From Lewinellaceae bacterium (GTDB lineage: Bacteria; Bacteroidota; Bacteroidia; Chitinophagales; Saprospiraceae): DNA of 64,000 nt. Position 1 is the first letter of the stretch. Each line of letters begins with the position of its first letter. The stretch spans positions 1 through 64,000 of the forward strand of contig JACJYI010000010.1 in assembly GCA_020636225.1 (NCBI GenBank). The letters are read 5' to 3'. This document shows, in pieces, positions 35,405 through 45,346 of the stretch. The notes under the pieces are model-generated. The model made no database searches. It saw only the letters and a list, made by a program, of their open reading frames with translations, and was not told the DNA's origin. A program made the position numbers and the translations under genes.

Positions 35405-37411
35405 ATGACCTATTCTCACCTATTCTCACCGATCGACCTGGGCCCCCTGCAGTTGCCCAATCGCATCCTGATGGGCAGCATGCACACCGGACTGGAAGAA
35501 GCCAGAAACGGATTTGAGCGACTGGCCCGGTTCTATGCTACCCGGGCAGAAGGGGAGGTCGGACTGATCGTCACCGGGGGGATCGCCCCGAATCGCCAGG
35601 GATGGCTGTCACCCTTTGCAGCCAAGATGAGCTCCTCTTCCGAGGCCAGAAAGCACCGGGTGATCACCCGGGCCGTGCATGATGCCGGTGGCAAGATCGC
35701 CATGCAGATCCTGCATGCTGGCCGGTACGGGTACCATCCCTTTGTCGTAGCGCCGACCAATCTCAAGTCGCCGATCAGCCCGTTCAAGCCATTTGCCTTG
35801 TCGGAACGGGGTATCCGAACGACGATCAACGACTTTGCCCGGTCGGCCGCCCTGGCTCGGGAGGCTGGATACGATGGCATTGAGGTCATGGGCTCGGAAG
35901 GGTATTTGATCAACCAGTTCACCGTGCCCCGGACCAACAAACGGACCGATGATTGGGGCGGTGACATCCACGGCCGGATCCGGTTTCCGGTGGAGATCAT
36001 CCGGGCCATTCGGGAGAAGGTTGGACCTGATTTCCTGATCATCTACCGGCTGTCCATGCTCGACCTGGTGGAAGGGGGCAATACCTGGGAGGAAGTGGTC
36101 ATCCAGGCGAAGGCCGTCCGGGATGCCGGTGTGCATGTGATCAATACCGGGATCGGATGGCATGAAGCCCGTGTGCCCACCATTGCATCTGTGGTGCCGC
36201 GCGGTGCCTACAGTTGGGTGACCGCCCGGATGAAGCAGGAGATCGATATCCCCCTGGTCGCGGTGAACCGGATCAATACACCTGACGTGGCGGAAGGGAT
36301 CCTGGCCCGGGGAGAGGCGGACATGGTCTCCATGGCGCGACCACTCCTGGCCGATCCCGATCTTCCCAGGAAGGCGCGGCAGAACCGGGCCCAAAGCATC
36401 AACACCTGTATCGCCTGCAACCAGGCCTGCCTGGACCATATCTTCGAGAACAAGGAGGCCAGCTGCCTGGTCAATCCGGCGGCTTGCCGGGAGGAAGAGT
36501 TTGCCCTTCGCCCGGTTCATTCAAGGAAAAAGGTCCTCGTCATCGGCGCCGGCCCGGCCGGCATGGCAGCGGCAGTGACCGCTGCGGAGCGGGGTCATGA
36601 GGTGCATTTGTATGAACAGTCTGCGGAGATCGGCGGTCAGTTTCGACTGGCCATGCAGGTGCCGGGCAAGGCGGATTATGCCGAGACGATCCGGTACTAT
36701 CAACAACGGATCACAGAAACCGGTGTCCATCTTCATACCGGAGTGGCTGTGGACGAGCGGATCCTGGCCGAGGGATCCTGGCAGTCCGTCATCGTCGCGG
36801 CAGGGGTCAGGCCCAGGATCCCGGAGATTGCGGGCATGGATCATCCCAGTGTCTTGATCTATGATCAGGTGTTGCGGGGTGAAGTGATCCCGGGGGCGAA
36901 GGTGGTCATTATCGGGGCCGGAGGGATTGCCGTTGATGTGGCGACCTTCCTCACGACGAACGCGGCCACTTCTGCCACCTATCAGCAGGAGTGGGGGATC
37001 GATCGCGGCCTGGAGCATCCGGGTGGATTGCAGCCGGCAGAGGAGGCGCGGCCCCTTCGGGAGGTGACCATCCTGTACCGTTCTTCCGGCAAGTTCGGGG
37101 CGGGACTGGGCAAGACCACCGGGTGGGTGCACCGGCTGCATCTGAAGAAAATGGGGGTTCAGGCCATCGGCAACACGGAATATGTCCGGATCGATGAGGA
37201 GGGATTGCATACCCTTCAGAAGGGCCGACCGGCGCTCTATCCAGCGGATCATATCGTGGTCTGTGCCGGCCAGGTCCGGCAGAATGAACTGGCAGACATG
37301 GCCCGGGCGGTCGGATTGGACGTGCATCTTGTCGGCGGGGCCAGGCTGGCCGGTGAACTGGATGCCAAGCGGGCCATCGAGGAGGGGACGCGGATCGGGA
37401 TGGCCCTTTGA
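35405..37411 (+). CDS. fadH: 2,4-dienoyl-CoA reductase (NADH:flavin oxidoreductase/NADPH-dependent)
   Basis: 668 residues, close to the about 670 of FadH. The N-terminal half is an Old Yellow Enzyme TIM barrel that binds FMN ('LGPLQLPNRILMGSMHTGLE', 'YDGIEVMGSEGYLINQF', 'GGDIHGRIRFPVEIIRAIRE'). The [4Fe-4S] cysteines are in 'CIACNQACLDHIFENK' and 'CLVNPAACREEE'. The C-terminal half binds FAD and NADPH through 'VLVIGAGPAGMAAAVTAAER' and 'KVVIIGAGGIAVDVATFL'. The enzyme reduces 2,4-dienoyl-CoA during beta-oxidation of unsaturated fatty acids; other ene-reductase substrates are possible. The ATG at 35405 matches the family N-terminus. Single gene, followed about 120 bp later by the sensor kinase. 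Confidence 0.92.
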   Translation: MTYSHLFSPIDLGPLQLPNRILMGSMHTGLEEARNGFERLARFYATRAEGEVGLIVTGGIAPNRQGWLSPFAAKMSSSSEARKHRVITRAVHDAGGKIAMQILHAGRYGYHPFVVAPTNLKSPISPFKPFALSERGIRTTINDFARSAALAREAGYDGIEVMGSEGYLINQFTVPRTNKRTDDWGGDIHGRIRFPVEIIRAIREKVGPDFLIIYRLSMLDLVEGGNTWEEVVIQAKAVRDAGVHVINTGIGWHEARVPTIASVVPRGAYSWVTARMKQEIDIPLVAVNRINTPDVAEGILARGEADMVSMARPLLADPDLPRKARQNRAQSINTCIACNQACLDHIFENKEASCLVNPAACREEEFALRPVHSRKKVLVIGAGPAGMAAAVTAAERGHEVHLYEQSAEIGGQFRLAMQVPGKADYAETIRYYQQRITETGVHLHTGVAVDERILAEGSWQSVIVAAGVRPRIPEIAGMDHPSVLIYDQVLRGEVIPGAKVVIIGAGGIAVDVATFLTTNAATSATYQQEWGIDRGLEHPGGLQPAEEARPLREVTILYRSSGKFGAGLGKTTGWVHRLHLKKMGVQAIGNTEYVRIDEEGLHTLQKGRPALYPADHIVVCAGQVRQNELADMARAVGLDVHLVGGARLAGELDAKRAIEEGTRIGMAL

Positions 37412-37531
37412 TGCCTGGCTGTCGAAATGGGTTAAAAAGGATAAAGAATGGCTTGTTTTCCTGCTCGTTCAGGGAGGCCATTTGCAAGAGTCTGGTCGTA
37501 CGAGTACATTTCGGGGGTCAGATGTTGGTGT

Positions 37532-40500
37532 ATGAGAATGCTGATCGTGATGGTTTGCTGTTTGTTAGGTCTTTGGGATTCTGCCATTGCCCAGGGATGG
37601 AACACTCAGTTTGATCATGTCGGCGCACGAGATGGTCTGCCCGAGGGCCATGTCTATCAGATCCTGCAGGACAGTCTCGGTTTCATTTGGATGGCGTCAT
37701 ACGAAGGATTGTTTCGCTTTGACGGACAATCAGTGGAAGCGATGGGTATTCGGACAGATGAATCCTCCGGACTCTCCAACAATCGCGCCCGTTGCCTGGC
37801 CCTCGAGGGGTCGGAAGCACTTTGGGTGGGTACGAGCCGGGGTTTGAATCGCCTGGATCTCCGGACGCACCAAACGACATTTATCCCGTTGGACACTGCG
37901 CTTGCCGGTGGGATTGAGGATCCCTTGATTCAGACACTTTTCATGGATGGGGATTGGTTGTGGGTATCCTCATCGAAAGCCGTATTCCGGATTCCTTTAC
38001 GCGGTCACGGTACGGTCCGTGGTGTCGCGACTCCAGCCCTGGTCACCAGAATCATCAAACTTCCGGATGGCCAGATATGCCTGCTCATGAGCGGTGCGTT
38101 GTGGATGTTGGACCCCACTGCAGAGAGCTGGTCCTTGTTACCCCGCGATTGGGCGGCAGGCCATCCAGGCCTGACGGCTCTGGCGATCAGCCCGGACAGA
38201 TCCAATCAATTCTGGATCGGGACCAACCGGGGACCAGGGCGATTGACTGAACGGGGGCAGGTGGATATGCCCGATCTGCCGGAGGAGTTACAGCGACCTG
38301 CCGGTGTGCTTCTGGAAGACGAACGGGGGACATTGTGGATTGAGATCGACGGAGGGCTGGCGGAGTGGGATCGTGAAGGGGGAGAGGTGCGCCTTCATCT
38401 GGCCTCCCTGGCCCATGCAGAGCGATTGCGAAGCCCGTCCGTTCACACCATTTTTCAGGACCGTTCGGGCAATATCTGGTTTGGGAATCATCTGGGTGCG
38501 GATAGGATCAATCCATCCCGTATTCGATTTCACTTGTTTCAGTTCTTTCCGGATGCGCCATACGAAGCAGAAGAAAACCATGTCCAACGATTGGCGGAGG
38601 CGCCTGACGGAAGACTGTTCTTTTTTTCCCGTCGTGGTGTTTACTGGATGAAGGATTGGGACGAACGCATCCATGAGGTCGAGGGACAGCCCTATCCTTT
38701 TTTTCTCGAAGGTTTCCTTCCCCTCCCCGACGGCCGCATGTTGATGGGATGGTCAGCCCCGGGACAAGGGGTGTGGCAATGGGATGCCCGATCCAATCGG
38801 ATCAGACCCTGGCCAGATTCGCCACTGCCCACGGGGACCCAGGTGTTTCAGATGGCCTTTGATATAGCGGATTCAACCAGGATGTGGATATCCACATCCC
38901 GGGGGTTATGCAGCTTTGACCTTCAAGCGAAAACAACGGACTGGTTTGAGCCGCCTGGAGGAGGCATAAAGGGATCTGTTCCGGTGCGACGATTTCATCA
39001 AACCAGTGACAGGAATATCTGGATGGATGCCAACGGAGTGTTCACCATGCTCAATCCTGGTAAAGGCACCTGGCAAGTCTGGAAGCAGGGAGCAGAATTG
39101 GCTTCGGCAAGCCGGGGCTCGCGGATCAGGGATGTGATCGCAGGAAGGGGAGACACCTTATGGTTGGCTTATGAAGACGGGTTGTATCGGTTTACCAGGA
39201 GTGATGGCCAGTTCCAGCACTACCATACAGGAAATGGATTGAAGGGAGGGAATCTTGTTTATGCGTTGCAGATGGATGCTGCTGGCAATATTTGGTTCAA
39301 TACGTTCAATCAGATCATTCGGCTGCATCCCGCTACCGAGACATTCACCTATTTCAGCGAGATCCACGGTGTATACACCACCTTCAACCGACTGTGCGCC
39401 ATCACCTTCTCGGATGGAACCATGGGTTTTGGCGGTGCGAACGGATTAATACGCTTTGATCCGCGGGAGATCCGACCGGCACGAAGATTCCCACCGGTGG
39501 TCCTCAGATCGGTCCGTGTAGGGAACCGATCCCTGGCGATGGAGGAGAATGTGGAGTTCCTCAAGGATCTTCAGGTGGATTATCAGGATAATGGCTTCAC
39601 CTTCGAGGTTGTCGCACTGGAGTTTACCGGCGAGCACTACCAATCGTTTGCCTGGAAGCTGGAAGGGTTTGATGGAGACTGGATCGAGGCCGGTCCGGTA
39701 GGCCGGATCACCTATACCAACCTGCCTCCCGGAGCGTACACCCTCCTGGTGAAGGCGGCCAATGGGGATGGTCAATGGTCCACCCGGGCTCAATTGACCA
39801 TCCCCATTCGGATCTTTCCTCCGTATTGGGAGATGGCCTGGTTTCGCATGTTGATGGCATTGATCGCTGTGGGATTGATCTCCTATCTGGTGATGAAGAC
39901 CCGACAGATCCAGCGACTGAGAGAGGAAAAACGCCTTGCAGACCGGACCGCGGGTTATCGAAGCAAGTTCCTGACCAATATGAGCCATGAGATCAGGACA
40001 CCGATGAATGCGATCCTTGGTCTGAACCATCTCTTGTTGGATACCGACCTGCAGCCCAGGCAACGGGAATATGTGGAAACGATCCGCCAATCGGCAGACA
40101 ATCTGATGTGGATCATCAATGATGTCCTGGACCAGGCCCGGATCGAATCGGGGCAGTACAGCTTTGTCCGCCGTGATTTCAACCTCGATCAGCAGTTGGA
40201 CCTGCTCCGACGGATGTTCGGTTTCAAGGCTGAAGAAAAGGGCCTGACGTTTGTCATTACACGTGACCCGCAGATCCCACATTATTTAATCGGGGATCCC
40301 GTCCGCCTGATGCAGGTGTTGATCAACCTGACAGGCAATGCGCTCAAGTTTACCGATCATGGTTCCATTTGGATTCGGGCAAGCTTGCAGGCTGGACACA
40401 CCATGGACCATCGGGTTCGGTTTGAAGTATCCGATACGGGATCCGGTATTGACCCGGAGGACCAGGTCGCCATATTTGACAGTTTTCACCAGATCGGTGA

Positions 40501-41086
40501 TGATGCGGAAGTGGTCAGAACCGGCACTGGATTGGGCCTGAGCATCGCTCGTGAACTGGTGGAGCAGCAGGATGGACGGATCGGTGTCGAAAGCAGGAAG
40601 AATCATGGCAGCACGTTCTGGTTCGAGCTGGAGTTTGACACAGGAGCCCCTCCAGAAACTGGTCATAAACAGGCACACGAGGAACTGCCTTCCGGACTGC
40701 ACATTCTGTTGGTGGAGGATATGCCTTTCAATCAGATGCTGGCAGTAGAAGTGCTCCGCAAGTATCTCCCGGATGTCCAGGTGGAAGTGGCCGAGAATGG
40801 GGCAGTAGCCCTGACCCGCCTGGAGTCATCCTCATTCGACCTGGTACTGATGGATGTAAAAATGCCTGTCATGGATGGTTTGGAAGCGACCCGTGCAATC
40901 CGGGCCTTGGAAAACGGTACCGGCCGTCATGTGCCCATCCTGGGATTGACAGCCAATGCCATCACCGAGCAACAGGAAGAATGCCGACTTGCCGGAATGG
41001 ATGATATGCTGACCAAGCCGTTGCAACCGGAAGAACTCATCGCGGCGATTGCCCGACTGCTCATCAACTTGCGTGCTCCAGAATGA
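37532..41086 (+). CDS. Hybrid sensor histidine kinase with periplasmic propeller (Reg_prop, Y_Y_Y, HisKA, HATPase, receiver)
   Basis: 1184 residues. Signal peptide 'MRMLIVMVCCLLGLWDSAIA'. About residues 25-660 carry two-component-regulator propeller repeats ('LQDSLGFIWMASYEGLFRFD', 'FQDRSGNIWFGNHLGADRI', 'LQMDAAGNIWFNTFNQIIRL'). A Y_Y_Y domain follows (about 690-760, '...NLPPGAYTLLVKAANGDG'), then a membrane helix 'MLMALIAVGLISYLVM', HisKA with the phospho-His in 'SHEIRTPMN', HATPase boxes ('NLTGNALKFTDHG', 'DTGSGI', 'GTGLGLSIA') and a C-terminal receiver with Asp in 'LVLMDVKMPVMDG'. Unlike SusR-type hybrid kinases it has no AraC domain. It overlaps the HPt gene by 4 bp (ATGA). The ligand is unknown. 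Confidence 0.9.
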   Translation: MRMLIVMVCCLLGLWDSAIAQGWNTQFDHVGARDGLPEGHVYQILQDSLGFIWMASYEGLFRFDGQSVEAMGIRTDESSGLSNNRARCLALEGSEALWVGTSRGLNRLDLRTHQTTFIPLDTALAGGIEDPLIQTLFMDGDWLWVSSSKAVFRIPLRGHGTVRGVATPALVTRIIKLPDGQICLLMSGALWMLDPTAESWSLLPRDWAAGHPGLTALAISPDRSNQFWIGTNRGPGRLTERGQVDMPDLPEELQRPAGVLLEDERGTLWIEIDGGLAEWDREGGEVRLHLASLAHAERLRSPSVHTIFQDRSGNIWFGNHLGADRINPSRIRFHLFQFFPDAPYEAEENHVQRLAEAPDGRLFFFSRRGVYWMKDWDERIHEVEGQPYPFFLEGFLPLPDGRMLMGWSAPGQGVWQWDARSNRIRPWPDSPLPTGTQVFQMAFDIADSTRMWISTSRGLCSFDLQAKTTDWFEPPGGGIKGSVPVRRFHQTSDRNIWMDANGVFTMLNPGKGTWQVWKQGAELASASRGSRIRDVIAGRGDTLWLAYEDGLYRFTRSDGQFQHYHTGNGLKGGNLVYALQMDAAGNIWFNTFNQIIRLHPATETFTYFSEIHGVYTTFNRLCAITFSDGTMGFGGANGLIRFDPREIRPARRFPPVVLRSVRVGNRSLAMEENVEFLKDLQVDYQDNGFTFEVVALEFTGEHYQSFAWKLEGFDGDWIEAGPVGRITYTNLPPGAYTLLVKAANGDGQWSTRAQLTIPIRIFPPYWEMAWFRMLMALIAVGLISYLVMKTRQIQRLREEKRLADRTAGYRSKFLTNMSHEIRTPMNAILGLNHLLLDTDLQPRQREYVETIRQSADNLMWIINDVLDQARIESGQYSFVRRDFNLDQQLDLLRRMFGFKAEEKGLTFVITRDPQIPHYLIGDPVRLMQVLINLTGNALKFTDHGSIWIRASLQAGHTMDHRVRFEVSDTGSGIDPEDQVAIFDSFHQIGDDAEVVRTGTGLGLSIARELVEQQDGRIGVESRKNHGSTFWFELEFDTGAPPETGHKQAHEELPSGLHILLVEDMPFNQMLAVEVLRKYLPDVQVEVAENGAVALTRLESSSFDLVLMDVKMPVMDGLEATRAIRALENGTGRHVPILGLTANAITEQQEECRLAGMDDMLTKPLQPEELIAAIARLLINLRAPE

Positions 41087-41430
41087 AAACCCTGTTATCC
41101 CTTTTCGCCGGCGATCAGACCCTGGCCCTGCGTTTCCTGATGGAGATCCACAAGACCGTACCCGGGCAGATCACCTCCCTGGATCAGGCCATCCGGTCTG
41201 CCGACCTGGTCCTTGCAGGCCGGTTGGTCCATGGGTTCAAGACGCAGCTCAGGTATACGGATGCCTATGATCTGGCCCGGGAGGCAGAGGAGCTGGAGCG
41301 CGCCCTGGACCAGGCCGAGTTGCCGGACCCAAGCCGCCTGCAAATCTTTATTCAGGAATTGGACAACTGGGTGGACCAGATCTCGGAAACCATCGCCATT
41401 TGGTCAAGGCAGATCAATCCTCCACAATGA
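41083..41430 (+). CDS. HPt domain phosphotransfer protein
   Basis: 115 residues, all-helical, matching an HPt domain. The phosphorylatable His is probably in 'LVHGFKTQLRYTDAYDLARE' (H-x-x-K pattern), and the helices 'FLMEIHKTVPGQITSLDQAI' and 'LQIFIQELDNWVDQISETIA' would complete the bundle. Its ATG overlaps the stop codon of the hybrid kinase, so it should be made in step with it and pass phosphate from the kinase's receiver to a second regulator. The natural candidate is the OmpR-type regulator encoded convergently, whose 3' end overlaps this gene by 17 bp. Confidence 0.75.
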   Translation: MKTLLSLFAGDQTLALRFLMEIHKTVPGQITSLDQAIRSADLVLAGRLVHGFKTQLRYTDAYDLAREAEELERALDQAELPDPSRLQIFIQELDNWVDQISETIAIWSRQINPPQ

Positions 41431-42112
41431 TCCGATAACCACGCCCGTGGATATTCAGGATGCGAATCCTCGGATCCTCCTGAAAGAACCCCCTGAGTCT
41501 GGAAATATAGACATTCAGGCTTCGACCGTGAAGGAGATGTTCATCCGACCAGATTCTTCTCAGGGCCGTTTCCCGGTCCAGGGATCTTTCCGGGTGTCGC
41601 AGAAAGAGGTCGAGCAATTGTGATTCAATACCGGACAGCCGACGTGAACCGGTCGGGCCTTCCAGGAGCTGGAGGTCCGGCAGGAAACGAAAGGCCCCCA
41701 CCTCCAGGATGGCTGCAACAGGCGGCTCCGGTGGCCTGGATCGACGCAGGATGGCCTGAATGCGCCAGACCAGCTCCTCCAGGCTGAAGGGTTTGGTCAC
41801 ATAGTCGTCGGCACCCAGTTGCCAGCCGGTCAGCCGCTCCGACTTTTCAGTCTGACCAGTGAGGAAGATCAGGGGGATCTCCGGATCAATGGCGCGGATC
41901 TCTCTGGCCAGGGTGAATCCGTCCTTAAAGGGCATGCGCACATCCAGGATACACAGGTCCCAGGATTGATCCCTGAAGCGGGCCAGCCCCTGTTCAGATT
42001 GATGGACCAGGGTGACTGCAAATCCATTGGACTCCAGGTATTCCTGGGTCAATGGAGCATAGGTGACATCATCATCCACAAAGAGAATTCGGATCCGTTC
42101 CTGTGGTTTCAT
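41414..42112 (-). CDS. OmpR/PhoB-family response regulator
   Basis: 232 residues from the ATG at 42112 (MKPQERIRILFVDDDVTYAP). The frame is open to 42223, with ATGs that are less typical. The receiver is complete: 'FVDDD', phospho-Asp in 'DLCILDVRMPFKDG', Thr in 'IFLTGQT' and Lys in 'DDYVTKPFSLEEL'. The C-terminal winged helix contains 'LSGIESQLLDLFLRHPERSL', 'LHGRSLNVYISRLRGFF' and 'ILNIHGRGYRI'. It converges on the HPt gene (17-bp overlap). With the hybrid kinase and the HPt protein it could form a His-Asp-His-Asp phosphorelay; that link is inferred from position. Confidence 0.9.
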   Translation of the reverse strand: MKPQERIRILFVDDDVTYAPLTQEYLESNGFAVTLVHQSEQGLARFRDQSWDLCILDVRMPFKDGFTLAREIRAIDPEIPLIFLTGQTEKSERLTGWQLGADDYVTKPFSLEELVWRIQAILRRSRPPEPPVAAILEVGAFRFLPDLQLLEGPTGSRRLSGIESQLLDLFLRHPERSLDRETALRRIWSDEHLLHGRSLNVYISRLRGFFQEDPRIRILNIHGRGYRIIVED

Positions 42113-42225
42113 GGTGCTCAAAATCGGAAAATCCATGTCCAGGACAAAAGGCATTGACCCTTTTTTATCCTTTTTCATTCGGTGCCAATGGAATGGAATT
42201 CCCTTCACCGTCAATTTTGTCAATC

Positions 42226-42747
42226 ATGCCACAGAAGATCCATTCCCTCGTTCGACCGTTCTGGCCCCTTCTCATCACCGGGTTTTCCCTGGTATTCATC
42301 CGCTTTTGGATTCTGCCGGGTGGATGGGAGGAGTGTGGTGTGATACCCGCAACGATGACCTTCTGGCAGCAAGGCTGGCAATTATGGCCTGATCTGATCC
42401 AATCCGAAGCCTGGCATGGACCAGCTGAAACATCAGTCCTGTGGTTGGTCCTGGTGGGCTATCCGGTGTACTTCCTGTCCGAGGGAGGGGTGCTTTTTTG
42501 CAGTCTCCGGTGGTTCGGCAGGGTTGAAAGGGCGGTTTACAGAACAGTCCTGATGTTTATCGCGATGCGGCTTCTACAGGGTTTTGCATGGTTTCTACCT
42601 CTTTGGACTGCATGGCCAAATGGACAGGGCATTCATTCGGTTGCTGCTGCCTTTCCCCTCATTGGCGTACTCCTGTCCGCCCTCTTGGCCGGCGGAGTGG
42701 CCCCTCGTGATTTTTATCCTTTTTCAACCTTTTTCAAAGGGCCTTGA
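42226..42747 (+). CDS. Small integral membrane protein of unknown function
   Basis: 173 residues from the ATG at 42226 (MPQKIHSLVRPFWPLLITGF). About four hydrophobic segments: residues 12-30, 68-92 ('VLWLVLVGYPVYFLSEGGVL'), 106-126 and 143-162 ('AAAFPLIGVLLSALLAGGVA'). I recognise no family. It is divergent from the OmpR-type regulator and lies 39 bp upstream of the TANFOR-like gene, so it may be in the same transcript as that gene and the barrel protein. Confidence 0.6.
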   Translation: MPQKIHSLVRPFWPLLITGFSLVFIRFWILPGGWEECGVIPATMTFWQQGWQLWPDLIQSEAWHGPAETSVLWLVLVGYPVYFLSEGGVLFCSLRWFGRVERAVYRTVLMFIAMRLLQGFAWFLPLWTAWPNGQGIHSVAAAFPLIGVLLSALLAGGVAPRDFYPFSTFFKGP

Positions 42748-42786
42748 ATCTTTGGCGAGGCGGGACCCCTGAATTTTGTGCAATCA

Positions 42787-45330
42787 ATGAATCAACAATC
42801 ACCCATGCGTATCTCCAGCCTTTTCCTGCTTGCGTTTTGCCTGACCCTGTCCATCTCTGCGGACATCCACGCCCAGGCAGTACAGATGACCTACCAGGTC
42901 ATGCCGCCCTATCCCGTACATCCGGAAGATCTGATTCGATTTCGGGGGCAACAGGTTGTTACGTTGATCAACTCGTCCAATGAGTCCCGACAAATCAAAT
43001 TATTGGCTCGGATCACGGGTGACCAGGGTATCCAGGCCGAGATCAAGTCGCATTACCAGCCCGTTTCTCCCATCCTTCTCCAGCCATTTGAAACCCGGAT
43101 CCTGACCGGAGCCGAGCTGGAATCCATGCATGCCAATATGCGTGAACAGGATGTCCACCTGACCGGGATCTCCTGGCAACGCATCGCACAGACCGAAACC
43201 ATCCCGGAAGGCGTGTACGAGATCTGTGTAACGGCTCATGATCTGATCACCGGGGAGCTTCTTTCTGATCCGGATGGCGGGTGTTCGACCCTGTTCATCA
43301 CACATTACGATCCACCTGTCCTGGTCTATCCAGTCGAGGATGAATCCGTTCCCACCACCGATCCCCAAATGCTCAACCTGATCTGGACACCTTCGGGTAT
43401 GCCCCATCTGACAGAATACCGGATCGAGCTCGTGGATATGACCATGAATCGCCTTCTCGATGCGAATCAGGCATTCGACAATCCGGCCATTCGTCCATTC
43501 TATTCCGATCATCATTGGCGGACCACATCCTATCCGATGGATGTGACCCGGCCGTCCCTGATACCGGGACACCAATATGCCGTGCGTATCCAGGCCAGTG
43601 ATCCCTCCGGAATGACAGCGTTCAAGAATGAGGGCAAGGGACCCGTCTCCTGGTTTGTCTGGGGTGGACAGGATCAGCAGGTGGATGCCTTTGGTCCGGG
43701 GCTGGTTTTGAAGGAGAAGGAAAAAGGCATGGGTGGACCAGGTGGTTTCGCCGAGAATAACAGTCCACTGGCACAAGCCTATAAAGGAAATGACGGCGGT
43801 GCATTTTATGTAACGGTGAAAAAGATCGGCTCGAAGAATAAAGTGTACTGGTTCGGCGAACATCCGGGTCAGGGATACAGTCATCTTTTTGAAGGTGAAG
43901 TCAAGGGAAACCAGGTCGAAGGAACATTCTGGGGAGTCCCGAAGTACGGGGAGCCAACCTCAGGTAAGGTGACACTTGACATTCAACACAATGGTAAATC
44001 CCTGGTGGTTCAATCCAAACACGTTGACTTCGTTCCGGATGTGCTCACATCCATTGACCTGAAGGAATACATTGATTTGTTCCCCCTGGCCAGGGATTAT
44101 GCTGCATACTCAGGTAAGCAGGCCAATGGAGACCCGATGACCGGTCTGTTCATGGGGACAGATGGCGGGCGCTATTACATCCGCCAGGTCGATGATCACA
44201 TTTACATGATTGGAGAATCGAGGTTCGATAAAGGGGAGCAACCAGGATTCATGCACCTGTTCTCAGGCCAGATCAACCCGTATGGGACCAAGGGGTACGA
44301 CAACTATTTTGAAGGATATTTTACCACCTTGTCCAAGGGGACCAAGAACGCATCCGGAAAGTCCGCCTGGAGGATCAAGAGTTCGGACCGAATCAATCAA
44401 TATGGGACAAGTGACCTGGGCTGTGATACATTAAAGCGAGCCAAAACAGGCATCTCTTCTCCGGATGGTCCGGTTCCGGTCCATAAGGATCCTGTTGATC
44501 CAGGTGGGGTTGATGCCAAGCCAAAGGCAGAAAAATCCGCGGCATTCGTCTTGTTCTATTTTGATGACGGGCCATTTGCCACCCTGTTCCAGAACATTGG
44601 TACCAAGCTGAACCTGGCCCTGGAAGGGTATGACAAGACGGTGGTGATGAAGGAGGACTATCTGGGCATAAAGGCGGATAAAGAGGTGAATCTCATGTAC
44701 AGGACCACCTTTTTATCGGAGTTGGTTGACCTCGCCATAGAAGGGTATTATATCGATCTATATGTCTTTACACACGGCAGCAGGGATGGCATCATGCTCA
44801 AGGATGGTGCCGTGACGGCCCAGGATATTCAGATCTATCTGGGGGGGTGGTTTGGTCCCGGAGATTTTCCCCTTCGGATGGTGTACCAGATGAATTGTTA
44901 CGGGAGCAACCTCCTCATGGCCTTCAAGAATGCAGGCGCCAAGGTGGCCTGTGGAACACGGCATGTCAATTTCTGCCCGACCAGGTATAACCCGTTCGCC
45001 AAAGCCTGGCAGGCTGGCAAGACCTTTCAGCAGGCTGTCAATGATGGCATCAACGACGACGTGGCCAATTCCCTGGCGGCGACCGGAATCAACATCAACT
45101 TGAAATGGAGGATCGGGAATCCCCTTTCCTGGGATTGCAAGTCATGTAAAGTCGGCACTGATCTGACAGACAAGAAAAACTGCCTGGGATGCTATTTCAA
45201 GAGTTTCTGGGGATTTGAAAACAGCGAGTATGACTATGATCAAACAGGACTGTGGAATATGTTCAACAGTTCCTTTCATATCGTCGTCGGGGACGGTTCC
45301 ATAACCAGGAACACAAAACCAACCTGGTAA
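42787..45330 (+). CDS. Secreted TANFOR-like protein with a duplicated beta domain and a caspase-like C-terminal domain
   Basis: 847 residues from the ATG at 42787; an ATG at 42805 (MRISSLFLLAFCLTLSISAD) is equally good and a GTG lies at 42778. After the signal peptide, residues about 30-300 resemble the TANFOR domain ('YQVMPPYPVHPEDLIRFRG', 'LILLARITGD'-like 'IKLLARITGDQGIQAEIKSH'). Residues about 325-550 hold two copies of a module of about 65 residues ('GNDGGAFYVTVKKIGSKNKV...FWGVPK' and 'GTDGGRYYIRQVDDHIYMIG'). The C-terminal domain has a His in 'VFTHGSRDGIML' and a Cys in 'MVYQMNCYGSNLL', the spacing of a clan CD (caspase-like) His-Cys dyad. No T9SS domain is seen. The barrel gene follows after 16 bp. 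Confidence 0.7.
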   Translation: MNQQSPMRISSLFLLAFCLTLSISADIHAQAVQMTYQVMPPYPVHPEDLIRFRGQQVVTLINSSNESRQIKLLARITGDQGIQAEIKSHYQPVSPILLQPFETRILTGAELESMHANMREQDVHLTGISWQRIAQTETIPEGVYEICVTAHDLITGELLSDPDGGCSTLFITHYDPPVLVYPVEDESVPTTDPQMLNLIWTPSGMPHLTEYRIELVDMTMNRLLDANQAFDNPAIRPFYSDHHWRTTSYPMDVTRPSLIPGHQYAVRIQASDPSGMTAFKNEGKGPVSWFVWGGQDQQVDAFGPGLVLKEKEKGMGGPGGFAENNSPLAQAYKGNDGGAFYVTVKKIGSKNKVYWFGEHPGQGYSHLFEGEVKGNQVEGTFWGVPKYGEPTSGKVTLDIQHNGKSLVVQSKHVDFVPDVLTSIDLKEYIDLFPLARDYAAYSGKQANGDPMTGLFMGTDGGRYYIRQVDDHIYMIGESRFDKGEQPGFMHLFSGQINPYGTKGYDNYFEGYFTTLSKGTKNASGKSAWRIKSSDRINQYGTSDLGCDTLKRAKTGISSPDGPVPVHKDPVDPGGVDAKPKAEKSAAFVLFYFDDGPFATLFQNIGTKLNLALEGYDKTVVMKEDYLGIKADKEVNLMYRTTFLSELVDLAIEGYYIDLYVFTHGSRDGIMLKDGAVTAQDIQIYLGGWFGPGDFPLRMVYQMNCYGSNLLMAFKNAGAKVACGTRHVNFCPTRYNPFAKAWQAGKTFQQAVNDGINDDVANSLAATGININLKWRIGNPLSWDCKSCKVGTDLTDKKNCLGCYFKSFWGFENSEYDYDQTGLWNMFNSSFHIVVGDGSITRNTKPTW

Positions 45331-45346
45331 CCATCAAACCTGTCCG

